The notes under the pieces were generated by a model, which made no database searches, was not told where the DNA came from, and saw only the letters and a list, made by a program, of their open reading frames with translations. A stretch of DNA of 64,000 nt from NORP233 sp050186825 (GTDB taxonomy: Bacteria > Planctomycetota > J058), in contig JBFWYD010000051.1 in the NCBI GenBank assembly GCA_050186825.1, positions 1 to 64,000 of the forward strand, in the 5' to 3' direction. Shown here one piece after another: positions 1 to 8,234 of the stretch; the first letter of the stretch is position 1; each line of letters starts with the position of its first letter. The translations under genes and the position numbers were made by a program.

Positions 1-228
1 AACCACCGCGGAACGACGGGAACGCGCCGCCGCCGAACCCGCCGAAGGACGGGAACGAACCACCGCGGAACGACGGGAACGCGCCGCCGCCGAACCCGCC
101 GAAGGACGGGAACGAACCACCGCGGAACGACGGAAACGCGCCGCCGCCGAACCCGCCGAAGGACGGGAACGAACCACCGCGGAACGACGGGAACGCGCCG
201 CCGCCGAACCCGCCGAAGGACGGGAACG
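1..228. repeat. 57-bp tandem repeat, four copies
   Basis: Four nearly identical 57-bp units begin at 1, 58, 115 and 172. Each encodes 19 residues on the minus strand (core FPSFGGFGGGAFPSFRGG). The array probably continues beyond the left edge. The unit is a multiple of three and the copies differ by single bases, as expected for recently expanded coding repeats. Confidence 0.95.
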
Positions 229-3200
229 AGCCACCTCGGAAGGACGGGAACGAGCCGCCGCCAAAGCCCGTGAACGCGCCCCCACGGAGGCCCGGGAACG
301 AGCTGCCGAAGGACGGGGACGAACCGAACGAACCGCCGGGGAACGAGCCGCCGCCGAAGGACGGGAACGAACCGAACGAACCGCCGGGGAACGAGCCGCC
401 GCCGAAGGACGGGAACGAACCGCCGCCGAAGGACGGGAACGAGCCGCCGCCGAAGGACGGGAACGAGCCGCCGCCGAAGGACGGGAACGAGCCGCCGCCG
501 AAGCCCCCAGCGCTGAAGCGCGCAGGGGAGGCGCCGGCGCCAAGGCCAGGGCCCCAGCCGGCGAGCGAGGTTAGTAGCCCGCGCAGGTTCGCGAGCGAGA
601 AGCCAGCGCCCGCACCAGGACTCGCTCCGCCAGGGAAGCCGCCGCCACGGAAGCCGCCGCCAGGGAAGCTGCCGCCAGGGAAGCTGCCGCCAGGGAAGCT
701 GCCGCCAGGGAAGCTGCCGCCAGGGAAGCTGCCGCCAGGGAAGCTGCCGCCAGGGAAGCTGCCGCCAGGGAAGCTGCCGCCAGGAAAGCTGCCGCCAGGG
801 AAGCTGCCGCCAGAGAAGCCGCCCCCGCTGGGGAAGCCACCAGCGAAGCCGAGGTTGGGGAAGCTCCAGGCGCCCCCGCGCGGCCGCTGGCCGCCGACGC
901 CGGGCAGACTCCACGATTGCCAGGCAGGCGCCCCGCGCAGGGCGCCCGCGAAGGCGCCGCCGCCGAACCCGCCGCTCCCGAAGCTGGGTAGTTGCCACGA
1001 CTGCCACGCAGGCGCCCCGCGCGTCGCCCCCGAGAAGGCGCCGCCGAGCCCGCTCCCGAAGCTAGGCAGCTTCCACGACTGCCAGGCCGGCGCACCGCGC
1101 AGGGCACCCGAGGAGGCGCCGCTGAACCCGCCGAAGCTCGGCATCTGCCAGGCCTGCCACGCAGGCGCTCCGCGCAGCGCGCCGGAGAAGGAGCCGCCGC
1201 CGAAGCTGGGCAGCTGCCACGACTGCCACGCAGGCGCCCCGCGCATGGCACCCGAGAAGGCGCCGCCAAGCCCGCCGCCGAAGCTGGGCAGCTGCCACGA
1301 CTGCCAGGCCGGCGCGCCGCGCAGGGCGCCCGAGGAGGCGCCGCCGCCGAAGAAGCTCGGGAGTCTCCAACTCGAAGGCCCGCCCCCCCCGCCGAAGCCG
1401 CCCCCGAAGTCGCCGCCAGAGCCGGGTGCTCCGCCGAAGGAGAACCCGGGGAAGCCGCCCATTCGCGGGCGCCCGCCGCCGAAGCTGGGGAGTTGCCAGC
1501 CAACAGGGAACGAGCCGCTGCCGAAGCCGGCAGGGAGCCCGACCGGCCGCCCGTTGCTGGAGCGGAAGAGCGCCGCGAGCTGACGCGAGATGTCGGCGCC
1601 GCCAAAGCCACCGCCGCTGAAGCCGCCGCCGCCGCCGAAGCTCCCGCCGCCGAAGCCACCGCCGCTCGAGCCGCCGCCGCCGAAGCCGCCGAAGCCCGCT
1701 GACGACCCGCCCCGGAAGCCAGACCCGAGCAAGCCGGAGAGGGCGGGGAGGAGGGCCGCGAAGGATCCACCCCGGGCGCCGCCGAAACCGGCGCCGCCGA
1801 AACCGGCGCCGCCGAAACCGGCGCCGCCGAAGCCGGCGCCGCCGAAACCGGCGCCGCCGAAGCCGCTGCCGCCGAAGCCGCTGCTGCCGAAGCCGCGCTG
1901 CGGGAAGAAGCCGGTGCCACCCAGGCTGAAGGCCTGTGAGAAGCCGCTGGGGAGCCCCGCCGAGACGAAGCTCGGCGTGCGACCGAGGGCGGGGAAGGAG
2001 GAGTGGCCGAAGCTCGGCGCCTGCCAGCGCAGACCGCCGCCCGGGAACATCGGGAAGCGCCCGCCAGAGAGCGCGAGGTCCTGGCCGAGGAAGGTCCGGC
2101 GCCAGGGCGCCCCGCCGCCGAAGCTCCCGCCGCCGATGCCCCCACCGCCGACGCCCCCACCCGACAGGCCGGGCAGGCCGCCGAAGCTCAGCCGCTGGAG
2201 CTGCGGGCGGCCGAAGCCGTCGAGGCGAATCCCGTGCAGCCCGAAGCTCGCGCCGCCGCCCGAGGAGAAGCCGCCCCCGAAGGACGGCGGCAGCGCGCCG
2301 AAGGAGAAGGAGCCGCCACCGAAGGAGCCAGGGCGCGGCCCGCCGCCGGAGAGTCCCCGCAGCCCGGCCGGCAGCGCCCAGCGCGGGATGCCGCCGCCGC
2401 TGCCGCCCATCAGGCCCGGCAACCCGGTCGCGAGCCCGCCGCTGGCGAGCCCGCGGAAGCCGCCGCCGAGCGAGGACAGCCCCGGGAGCGACATGGAGCC
2501 GCCGAAGGAGGAGAAGCCCCCGCTGCCGCCCGTGGGGCGGAGGGCGCCCGGGCCCATGCCGCCCGAGAGGCCGAGGGCCAGGTGGCGCAGCCCGCCCGGG
2601 CTCCGCAGCAGCGCGGCCAGGCCCTGCGCCCCGCGCCCGCCCTGGAAGCCGCCCAGGAGCCTGGCCAGCGCGCCCCCGCCGCCCGCGCGCAGGCCCAAGC
2701 CTCCCATGGCCTGCAGCGCGCCGAGGTCGAGCTTGCCGCTCGCGATCAGGTTCGCGAGCCCGGCGGGGAGGCTCAGCCCGCCGGCGCCGCCGAAGTTGGG
2801 CACGCCGGGGACGCGGCCGAGGGCGAGGCCGGCGAGGTTGGGCAGGCCGCCGCCCATGCCCGGCAGGCCGGGCATCCCGCCCGCGAAGCTCATCCCGGGG
2901 AAGCCGAAGCCTCCCAGACCCGGCCCCGAGAAGCCGCCCTCGCCCTCCTCGCCGCCCGTGATCGGGAGCACGAAGCGCAGGCGGTCGAGCCCGCCGCCGA
3001 AGCTCTCGAAGTCGGTGAAGTCGGAGAAGCGGCCGAGCTTCAGCCGCGCGAAGGGGTCGTCGCCGTCGGCGAAGAGCGCGTCGAGGATGCCGAGGCGCCG
3101 GTCGAGGCCGAGCAGCCGCTTGGCGTAGCGGTCGACCCACATCTCCGCGCGGCCGGCCCAGGCCACGGCCTGGGTCGCGTCGGCCACGCGCTGCTCGAGC

Positions 3201-4063
3201 CGCTGCAGCAGGGGCATGCCCAGCTCGGGGCGACGGAGCAGCGGCGGCAAGCGCCGGCCCTCGTGCTCGAGGCGGTCGATCAGCCGGTCCAGGAAGCGCG
3301 GCGCCGCGGGCACGCCCTCGCTCGCCGCCGAGGTGGGGAGCGGCGCGGCCGCCAGCAGCAGCGAGGCGACCGGGTGGTCGGGCAGGCCGCCCACGGCCAG
3401 GAGCGGGCCGAAGGCCTCGGTCAGGTCGCGCAGGTCCTCGCCCGAGCCGACCTCGCGGATCCCGCGCTCGAAGGCGTGCTGGAGCACGGCCCAGGCGGTC
3501 TGGCGGTGGCGCGACTCGACCACGTCCCAGGCCGGCGCCAGGCGCTCGCGCAAGGCGAGCGCGTCCTCGAGCCGGCGCTCGCGCAGCGCGGTCAGCAGGT
3601 CGCCGAGGTCGCGCTCGAAGTCGGTCAGCCCGGGCGGCGTGATCCGCGCGGGGTCCTCGGCCGGGAGCAGCTCGCCCAGCGCGCCGGGGACGGTGACCCG
3701 CTCGCCCTCGAGCTCCGCCAGCGCGTCGCCCATGGCGGGGACCATGCCCGTGCTCGAGAGCGCGAGCGTGACCTGGAGCAGGTAGCCGAGGTAGATGGCG
3801 CGCGGCCCGTCCTTGAGCCGCGAGGCGGTGCGGACGAAGGCCTCGCGCACCGCGCGCTCGACGCGGCGCCGCGGGCGGGGCGAGAGCTCGCCCGCGACGC
3901 GGGCCAGGGCGCGCAGGACGTCCTGGCGCTGGCTGGCCGCCCCCTCCTGGGGATCGCCGAGCGCCTCGACGACGGCGCCCGCGGCCTCGGGGATGAGGCC
4001 GTCGCGGCTGGGGCCGCTGGGCGCCGCAGCGAGCTCGAGGAAGCGCGAGAGCACGTCCGCCAT
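1..4063 (-). CDS. Giant Gly/Ser/Phe-repeat protein of the contractile injection operon (3' end outside window)
   Basis: The reading frame opens at ATG 4063 after a GGAGGGAGAAGG ribosome-binding site and stays open to position 1, so at least 1354 residues are present and the C-terminus is missing. Residues 1 to about 375 look like a helical, charged domain (starts MADVLSRFLELAAAPSG) that I do not recognise. From about residue 376 on the protein is almost only Gly, Ser, Phe, Pro and Ala, built from several different tandem repeats: GAGFG pentads, a 26-residue unit with RGAPAWQSWQLPSFGG, SFPGG pentads, SFPSFGGG octads and a 19-residue unit with FPSFGGFGGGAF. It lies 14 nt after the coiled-coil gene and is the last visible gene of the tail operon. 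A surface fibre, a tape-measure-like element or a phase-separating scaffold are all possible; none is shown. The frame has no stop across the repeats, so it is clearly coding. Confidence 0.85.
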   Translation of the reverse strand, partial: MADVLSRFLELAAAPSGPSRDGLIPEAAGAVVEALGDPQEGAASQRQDVLRALARVAGELSPRPRRRVERAVREAFVRTASRLKDGPRAIYLGYLLQVTLALSSTGMVPAMGDALAELEGERVTVPGALGELLPAEDPARITPPGLTDFERDLGDLLTALRERRLEDALALRERLAPAWDVVESRHRQTAWAVLQHAFERGIREVGSGEDLRDLTEAFGPLLAVGGLPDHPVASLLLAAAPLPTSAASEGVPAAPRFLDRLIDRLEHEGRRLPPLLRRPELGMPLLQRLEQRVADATQAVAWAGRAEMWVDRYAKRLLGLDRRLGILDALFADGDDPFARLKLGRFSDFTDFESFGGGLDRLRFVLPITGGEEGEGGFSGPGLGGFGFPGMSFAGGMPGLPGMGGGLPNLAGLALGRVPGVPNFGGAGGLSLPAGLANLIASGKLDLGALQAMGGLGLRAGGGGALARLLGGFQGGRGAQGLAALLRSPGGLRHLALGLSGGMGPGALRPTGGSGGFSSFGGSMSLPGLSSLGGGFRGLASGGLATGLPGLMGGSGGGIPRWALPAGLRGLSGGGPRPGSFGGGSFSFGALPPSFGGGFSSGGGASFGLHGIRLDGFGRPQLQRLSFGGLPGLSGGGVGGGGIGGGSFGGGAPWRRTFLGQDLALSGGRFPMFPGGGLRWQAPSFGHSSFPALGRTPSFVSAGLPSGFSQAFSLGGTGFFPQRGFGSSGFGGSGFGGAGFGGAGFGGAGFGGAGFGGAGFGGARGGSFAALLPALSGLLGSGFRGGSSAGFGGFGGGGSSGGGFGGGSFGGGGGFSGGGFGGADISRQLAALFRSSNGRPVGLPAGFGSGSFPVGWQLPSFGGGRPRMGGFPGFSFGGAPGSGGDFGGGFGGGGGPSSWRLPSFFGGGASSGALRGAPAWQSWQLPSFGGGLGGAFSGAMRGAPAWQSWQLPSFGGGSFSGALRGAPAWQAWQMPSFGGFSGASSGALRGAPAWQSWKLPSFGSGLGGAFSGATRGAPAWQSWQLPSFGSGGFGGGAFAGALRGAPAWQSWSLPGVGGQRPRGGAWSFPNLGFAGGFPSGGGFSGGSFPGGSFPGGSFPGGSFPGGSFPGGSFPGGSFPGGSFPGGSFPGGSFPGGGFRGGGFPGGASPGAGAGFSLANLRGLLTSLAGWGPGLGAGASPARFSAGGFGGGSFPSFGGGSFPSFGGGSFPSFGGGSFPSFGGGSFPGGSFGSFPSFGGGSFPGGSFGSSPSFGSSFPGLRGGAFTGFGGGSFPSFRGGSFPSFGGFGGGAFPSFRGGSFPSFGGFGGGAFPSFRGGSFPSFGGFGGGAFPSFRGGSFPSFGGFGGGAFPSFRGG
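309..501. repeat. 24-bp tandem repeats (SFPSFGGG octads)
   Basis: A 24-bp unit built on GCCGCCGCCGAAGGACGGGA recurs head to tail, with one longer duplicated segment around 320-410. On the minus strand it encodes Ser-Phe-Pro-Ser-Phe-Gly-Gly-Gly octapeptides in frame with the 1-4063 gene. Confidence 0.85.
611..825. repeat. 15-bp tandem repeats (SFPGG pentads)
   Basis: A 15-bp unit (GCCGCCAGGGAAGCT) is repeated about a dozen times with almost no variation and encodes Ser-Phe-Pro-Gly-Gly pentapeptides on the minus strand. The near-identity suggests recent slippage expansion. Confidence 0.92.
900..1360. repeat. About 78-bp coding repeats (RGAPAWQSWQLPSFGG)
   Basis: Six copies of a roughly 26-residue unit are read on the minus strand, each with the core RGAPAWQSW(Q/K/S)LPS followed by a variable Gly/Phe spacer. 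They are diverged enough to differ at several residues, so they look older and under selection. The Trp pairs stand out in an otherwise aromatic-poor, Phe-only background. Confidence 0.85.
1776..1880. repeat. 15-bp tandem repeats (GAGFG pentads)
   Basis: The unit GCCGAAACCGGCGCC recurs about seven times and encodes Gly-Ala-Gly-Phe-Gly on the minus strand, inside the 1-4063 gene. Confidence 0.88.
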
Positions 4064-4077
4064 CCTTCTCCCTCCGC

Positions 4078-5001
4078 CTAGCTGGCCTTGGCCAGCAGCC
4101 GCTCGCCGCGCTCGACCTCGACGGCCCGCTTCTTCTCGACGTCGCGGGCCTTCGCGATCTGCTTGAGGCGCTCCTCGAGCTGCTTCTTCTCGTCCGCCAG
4201 CGCCTGCTCGTGCTTGCCCAGCTGCTCGTAGCCCTGGTCGAGGTGCTCGTCCTCGCGCTTGAGCGAGTCGCGCAGCCGACGGTAGCGCTCGAGCACGTTG
4301 GTGAGCTGCTCGCCCTGCCGCTCGGCGTGCTGGAGGCGGTGGTTCAGCTCCTGGATCCGGCGCTCGAGCCGCGCCCGCTGCGCGGCGTCGCGCGTGCGCT
4401 CCAGCTCCGCGAGCGCGGCCTTCTTCTCGCGCTCGAGCTCCTCCTTGCTCCCGCCCAGCTTCTGCTTGGCCTTGTCCTCCTCGGCCTGGACCTTCTGGCG
4501 CTGGTCCTTGATCTTGGCGCGCTGCTGCTCGAGCCGCTTGCGCTCCTGCTCGTGGCGCTGCCGCTCGCGCTGGAGCTCCTCGAGGCGCTTCTTGGTCTTC
4601 TGCTCCTCCTGGTCCAGCTCCGCCTGGTGGGCCTTGATCTCCTGCTTGAGCTGCGCCGCCTGCTGCTTCTGCTGCTCGACCGCCGCGCCGTTGGCGCCGC
4701 CGCCGCCCGTTCCCATCACCTTGCTCAACTGCTCGACCTGCGCGAGGAAGGCCTTGAGCTCGGGGTCGAGCACCTCGCCGACCCGGATCGGCCCGGGCGC
4801 GGTGCCGCGGCTGGCGTGGTCCTTGAGCGCCTTGTGGATCTGGCGCGCGTAGTCCTCCACCGCGTGGTTGAGCCCGATCAGCTCCGCGTCGAAGGCGCCG
4901 GCCGACGAGCTGCCGGGGCGCTCGCCGAGCAGCAGCTCACGCACGCGCTGGCGGCGCTCGTCGGTGCGCTGGATGCGGTCGATCAACTGCCCGAGGTTCA
5001 T
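4078..5001 (-). CDS. Coiled-coil protein of the contractile injection operon
   Basis: This 307-residue protein starts at ATG 5001. Residues 1-100 form a short globular or helical head (MNLGQLIDRIQRTDERRQRV). Residues about 110-300 are a continuous, highly charged coiled coil rich in Gln, Glu, Lys and Arg, with long runs such as KKRLEELQRERQRHEQERKR. No signal peptide or membrane segment is visible. It sits between the third tube gene (10 nt) and the giant repeat gene (14 nt), so it is co-translated with tail structural genes. The family is not recognised; a structural spacer, chaperone or length-determining role is only inferred from position and shape. Confidence 0.88.
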   Translation of the reverse strand: MNLGQLIDRIQRTDERRQRVRELLLGERPGSSSAGAFDAELIGLNHAVEDYARQIHKALKDHASRGTAPGPIRVGEVLDPELKAFLAQVEQLSKVMGTGGGGANGAAVEQQKQQAAQLKQEIKAHQAELDQEEQKTKKRLEELQRERQRHEQERKRLEQQRAKIKDQRQKVQAEEDKAKQKLGGSKEELEREKKAALAELERTRDAAQRARLERRIQELNHRLQHAERQGEQLTNVLERYRRLRDSLKREDEHLDQGYEQLGKHEQALADEKKQLEERLKQIAKARDVEKKRAVEVERGERLLAKAS

Positions 5002-5011
5002 CAGACCCTCG

Positions 5012-5452
5012 CTACTTCTTCATCTCGAAGCCGTCGTGCGCCAGCTCGATCGCCTCGATGGCCAGCTCGTCCTGGGCGCCCGCGAAGTCCGGCCCCTCGT
5101 AGCGGCACGGCCAGGCGTTCTTGAACTCCCAGCGGCACACCGGCTCCCCGGCCTGGCTGAGCGCCACTACCGCGCCGTTGCGCCGGGTGACCTTGCCCCC
5201 GATCGTCTCCTTGACCCAGGTGAAGAGGTCGAGCGAGTCGGTGGTCCCGCGCCGGAACACGAGGTTGCTGTAGCGGGTCCCGCCCACCAGCTTGTGGTGA
5301 CGCGAGTTCTCGCCGCCCTCGTAGAGCTCGACCACGTCGAGCTGCACGGTCAGGCCGTCGGCTGCGTGGAAGTCGGTGACCCCGTCGATGCCATCGATCG
5401 TCACCTGGAAGCGGTACTTCTGGTTGTACTGGTCGTGCTTCGGCGCGGCCAC
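5012..5452 (-). CDS. Phage tail tube protein (T4 gp19-like / eCIS tube), paralog 1
   Basis: A 146-residue protein starting at GTG 5452 behind a GAGGAGGAGC site. It has the compact all-beta layout of tail tube proteins, with the usual opening (DQYNQKYRFQVTIDGI), an alpha-loop segment 'LVGGTRYSNLVFRRG' and a C-terminal 'ELAIEAIELAHDGFEM' strand, matching the T4 gp19 / Pvc1 family in length and order. Tube proteins stack into the inner rod that the contracting sheath drives outward. It directly follows the long sheath gene (10 nt gap), the canonical sheath-tube pair. It is one of three tube paralogs in the operon. Confidence 0.93.
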   Translation of the reverse strand: MAAPKHDQYNQKYRFQVTIDGIDGVTDFHAADGLTVQLDVVELYEGGENSRHHKLVGGTRYSNLVFRRGTTDSLDLFTWVKETIGGKVTRRNGAVVALSQAGEPVCRWEFKNAWPCRYEGPDFAGAQDELAIEAIELAHDGFEMKK

Positions 5453-5462
5453 GCGCTCCTCC

Positions 5463-7229
5463 TCAGGAGACCGGCTCCTCGGTGATGATGTCCTTCGCCT
5501 GCTGCCCGATACGGAACACGATGAACTCGGCCGGGCGCACGGCGGCCAAACCGATCTCGACGTGGAACTCGCCGGCCTCGCGCACCTCGGGGGGGTTGAG
5601 ACCGTCGTCGCAGCGCACGTAGAAGGCTTGCTCGGGCACGTCGCCCGCGAGCGCGCCCTCGCGCCACAGGTTGTAGAGGAAGGTGTTCACCTGGCGCTCG
5701 ACGGCCTTCCAGGTGCCCCAGTCGTTGGGCTCGAACACGGCCCACTCGCAGCCCTCGGCGATCGAGCGCTCGACCATGATGAACAGGCGACGCACGTTGA
5801 GGTGGGCCCACAGCTCGTCGCTCGCGAGGGTGCGCGCGCCCCAGGGGCGGATCCCGCGCCCGCGGAAGGAGCGCGAGCAGTTGATCCCCTCGGGCGAGAG
5901 CAGGTCGAGCAGGTCCTTCTCCAGCACGCGCTCGAGCCCGAGCACGTCCTTGAGCGGGAGGTTCGCGGCGGCGCGGTGCACCCCCTGCTCGTGGTCGATC
6001 TTGGCCGTGAGCCCGGCCACGTGCCCGCTGGGCGGGACCAGGCGCGTGGCGCCCCGGGCGCCGGTCGGGTCCTGGACGCGGTAGTTCGGGTAGTAGAGCG
6101 CGGCGTACTTCGAGTCGAAGCGGTCGCGCCAGTCGCGGGCCTGGTCCACGTCGAAGCCGCGCGGCACGTCGAGCATCGCCACGTGGATCTTGCGCCGCTC
6201 GCAGAAGTCGACCAGCGCCTGCTGGGCCGCCTCGACGTCGGCCAGGGTGAAGTCGCCGCGGTCGAGGGCGGTCTGGAGGTCCGGCGCGCAGATCATGCCC
6301 ACGTCGTCGAAGTCCTCGAGCGCCTGCAGCCCCGTGCGCTGCCCGAGCCCCGTGTTCCGCCCCAGGAAGGCGGCCGGGCTGGCGCCCGCAGAGCCGTCGC
6401 TGCCGCCGACCAGCGCCACCTCGAGCTCGGCCTGGGGCAGGTTGAAGGGCGTCGGCGTGCGGCTGCCGAGGTCGTGGACGCGCACCGTGCCGCTGCGCTC
6501 GTTGATCACGTCTACCAGGTAGCGCGGGTGGCCGCGCTGGAACACCAGGTTGTCGTGGATCTCGAAGCCGAAGGGGCTGGTGACGGTGACCTGGAGCTCG
6601 ACGCCCTCGAGCGTGGCCTCCTCGTAGTCGGCCCGCAGCGCCTGCTTCTTGCTCCAGCGGATGAGCTTGCGCCCGACCTCCTCGATCGTGACGTACTCCG
6701 AGCGCGCCCCGCTCGAGACGCGCACGACCGCGCCCACCTCGAAGCCCTTGGTGATCGTGACCCGCGCCTCGCTCGCGCCGCGCTGGAGCGCGCCGATCGC
6801 GCGGGTCATGGGCGGGCGCGAGCCGCCAGCCACGCGGATCTTGATCCCGCGGCCCCAGGCGCCGGGGTCCTTGGCCTCGACGCGCAGGGTCGGGCGCCCG
6901 TAGAGGTCCTTGAGCGTCAGCGCCGAGCAGGTCGCCCCCTCGTCGCCCTCGGTCTGGCCGCAGCGAATGATCACCGCCTCGCGCCCACCGTTGGCGAAGT
7001 AGCTGAAGACCGAGTGCGGCATCAGGTAGTCGGCCGAGAAGCCGCCGTAGAGCGCCTCGAAGGTGTTCCACGAGGTGATGCGCTGAGCCACGCCGATCGG
7101 CCCGCGGGTCGCGAAGCCGAGGAAGGCCGTGGCGTGGATGGGCGCACGCGCCAGGGGGCCCCGGGCCTGGCGCTGGTTCTCGCTCTCGCGCTCGAAGTAG
7201 AGGTCGGGGGTCTGGTACTGGTGCGCCAC
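5463..7229 (-). CDS. Contractile tail sheath protein, long form
   Basis: A 588-residue protein starting at GTG 7229 with a GGAAGGA site. It has the sheath hallmarks: an N-terminal segment with 'TAFLGFATRGPIGVAQRITSW', a central variable region (about 90-330), and the conserved C-terminal sheath domain with 'FRGRGIRPWGARTLASDELW', 'VRRLFIMVERSIAEGCEWAVFEPND' and 'GLAAVRPAEFIVFRIGQ'. Sheath subunits assemble in an extended state around the tube and contract to push it. A second, shorter sheath gene is 2 kb upstream in the same operon; the C-terminal halves match closely while this copy has a larger middle domain, probably surface-exposed. Confidence 0.96.
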   Translation of the reverse strand: MAHQYQTPDLYFERESENQRQARGPLARAPIHATAFLGFATRGPIGVAQRITSWNTFEALYGGFSADYLMPHSVFSYFANGGREAVIIRCGQTEGDEGATCSALTLKDLYGRPTLRVEAKDPGAWGRGIKIRVAGGSRPPMTRAIGALQRGASEARVTITKGFEVGAVVRVSSGARSEYVTIEEVGRKLIRWSKKQALRADYEEATLEGVELQVTVTSPFGFEIHDNLVFQRGHPRYLVDVINERSGTVRVHDLGSRTPTPFNLPQAELEVALVGGSDGSAGASPAAFLGRNTGLGQRTGLQALEDFDDVGMICAPDLQTALDRGDFTLADVEAAQQALVDFCERRKIHVAMLDVPRGFDVDQARDWRDRFDSKYAALYYPNYRVQDPTGARGATRLVPPSGHVAGLTAKIDHEQGVHRAAANLPLKDVLGLERVLEKDLLDLLSPEGINCSRSFRGRGIRPWGARTLASDELWAHLNVRRLFIMVERSIAEGCEWAVFEPNDWGTWKAVERQVNTFLYNLWREGALAGDVPEQAFYVRCDDGLNPPEVREAGEFHVEIGLAAVRPAEFIVFRIGQQAKDIITEEPVS

Positions 7230-7298
7230 TGGATCCTTCCGCGAGCCCCGTGAACTGCTCTATCTTGCTTCGTTGCAGGAACTTGCGGCTGAGCGCAA

Positions 7299-7304
7299 AT
7301 TCTA
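7299..7304 (-). promoter_or_regulatory. Possible internal -10 box before the long sheath gene
   Basis: On the minus strand TAGAAT lies 69 nt before the long-sheath start, in a 170-nt gap and downstream of a strong stem-loop. No good -35 is found at 16-18 bp. It could allow separate expression of the second half of the operon, but the evidence is weak. Confidence 0.3.
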
Positions 7305-7323
7305 GCACGTCCGCCCGCACACC

Positions 7324-7365
7324 GCAGCGGGCCCAGAAGGGTGCAAACCCAACCAGGCCCGCTGC
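7324..7365. promoter_or_regulatory. Nested stem-loop between the DUF6760 and long-sheath genes
   Basis: Perfect 10-bp arms GCAGCGGGCC and GGCCCGCTGC (7324-7333 and 7356-7365) enclose a second perfect 4-bp stem (GGGT/ACCC) with a 4-nt loop and symmetrical 5-nt internal loops. There is no T-tract, so it resembles an RNA processing or attenuation element more than a simple terminator. Confidence 0.6.
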
Positions 7366-7399
7366 TTATCTCGGCCCTGCGGCCGGGTCGTCCTCGGCC

Positions 7400-7615
7400 T
7401 CAGTCCTCGGGGTTCTCGAGGCTCAGCCCGCCCGAGAAGCCGCCGCCGCCGAGGCCGCCGCTGAAGCCACCGCCGCCTCCGCCGCCGCCGCCGGCGGAGC
7501 GGTTGATCTTCTTGTTGATCTTCGAGATCTCCGTCACCCAGCGATGCCGCTCGCGATGAGGGAGGTCGAGGATCTCGTCACGCGTCCAGTGGAAGTGGTA
7601 CGCGACGTAGGCCAC
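7400..7615 (-). CDS. DUF6760 family small protein with Gly-rich tail
   Basis: A short eCIS-associated protein. The region 'VAYHFHWTRDEILDLPHRER' followed by 'RWVTEISKIN' matches, from memory, the DUF6760 family found in contractile-injection operons. The tail is a poly-Gly run followed by GGFSGGLGGGGFSGGLSLEN. The first standard in-frame start is GTG 7615, but it is almost abutted by its putative AGGAG site. The frame is open further upstream and reads ACYPEDRLYQEVAYVAYHF, which fits the usual DUF6760 N-terminus better. Its only plausible start there is ATA 7651, overlapping the previous stop as ATAG. Role in the particle is unknown. Confidence 0.82.
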   Translation of the reverse strand: MAYVAYHFHWTRDEILDLPHRERHRWVTEISKINKKINRSAGGGGGGGGGFSGGLGGGGFSGGLSLENPED

Positions 7616-7647
7616 CTCCTGATAGAGGCGATCCTCGGGGTAGCACG

Positions 7648-8022
7648 CTATGCCCCCCCCAAGGAGCCCAGGTCGAAGTCGAACTCGCCGTTGCAGTGGG
7701 GGCAGGCGGTCTTGACCAGCGCCGAGCCGTCCTCGTTGATGCGCCGGTAGAACTCCTGGAGGTAGGACAGGTCCGCGGAGTAGAGGCCCTCGACCACGTC
7801 CGTGGTCACGTCCTCACCCGTGAGCGTGCCCAGCTTCGAGATCACCCGGCTGAGCAGGATGATCACCAGGTAGGCGCGGTTCTTCTGCACGCGGAAGTCG
7901 GTCAGCGGCGCGATCTCGTCCTTGGCCGTGGCCAGACGCATCACGCCCTTCTTGTGCAGGTTGCCCTCCTTGTCCACGTAACCACGTGGGAGGGTGAACT
8001 CGAACTCGGTCTGCAGTGCCAT
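7648..8022 (-). CDS. Phage tail assembly-like protein of the eCIS
   Basis: A 124-residue protein. ATG 8022 (MALQTEFEFTLPRGYVDKEG) is chosen because an AGAGGAAG site sits 8-10 nt upstream; the frame continues 32 codons further up but with low-complexity, hairpin-coding sequence. The protein has the pattern seen beside tube and DUF6760 genes in other injection systems: 'GVMRLATAKDEI', 'YLVIILLSRVISKLG', 'VVEGLYSADLSYLQEFYRRI' and a C-terminal CPHC pair that may bind metal as a dimer. Such proteins are usually annotated as tail assembly proteins; the precise function is not established. Confidence 0.85.
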   Translation of the reverse strand: MALQTEFEFTLPRGYVDKEGNLHKKGVMRLATAKDEIAPLTDFRVQKNRAYLVIILLSRVISKLGTLTGEDVTTDVVEGLYSADLSYLQEFYRRINEDGSALVKTACPHCNGEFDFDLGSLGGA

Positions 8023-8152
8023 CGATTCGTTGCTTCCTCTGGTTTGAAGAGAGGGGAGGTTATCCGAGGAGGGGCCGGCGCGCGAGCGGACCTCGCCCGT
8101 CGTGCGTCGGCCGACCACTCGCCCGTACGGCGGCCAGCCGCCCGTACGGCCA

Positions 8153-8183
8153 GCCGCCCGCGCGCTGTGAGCACGCGGGCGGC
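8153..8183. promoter_or_regulatory. GC stem-loop between tube and tail-assembly genes
   Basis: Perfect 10-bp arms GCCGCCCGCG (8153-8162) and CGCGGGCGGC (8174-8183) with an 11-nt loop, in a 212-nt gap that also contains a short duplicated CGTACGGC(CGG)CCAGCCGCC segment. No T-tract follows on either strand, so an attenuation or mRNA-stability role is more likely than simple termination. Confidence 0.55.
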
Positions 8184-8234
8184 GGGACCCGGCAAGCCGG
8201 ACGGGCAGGCCAGGGGCCTACGCCGTGGGGTCGA

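Noticed and set aside
270..7253. Long plus-strand open frames opposite the tail operon
   Set aside because: They are mirror frames of minus-strand genes in very GC-rich DNA. Their translations are Arg/Pro/Gly-rich without domains, and the minus-strand products are recognisable sheath, tube and repeat proteins.
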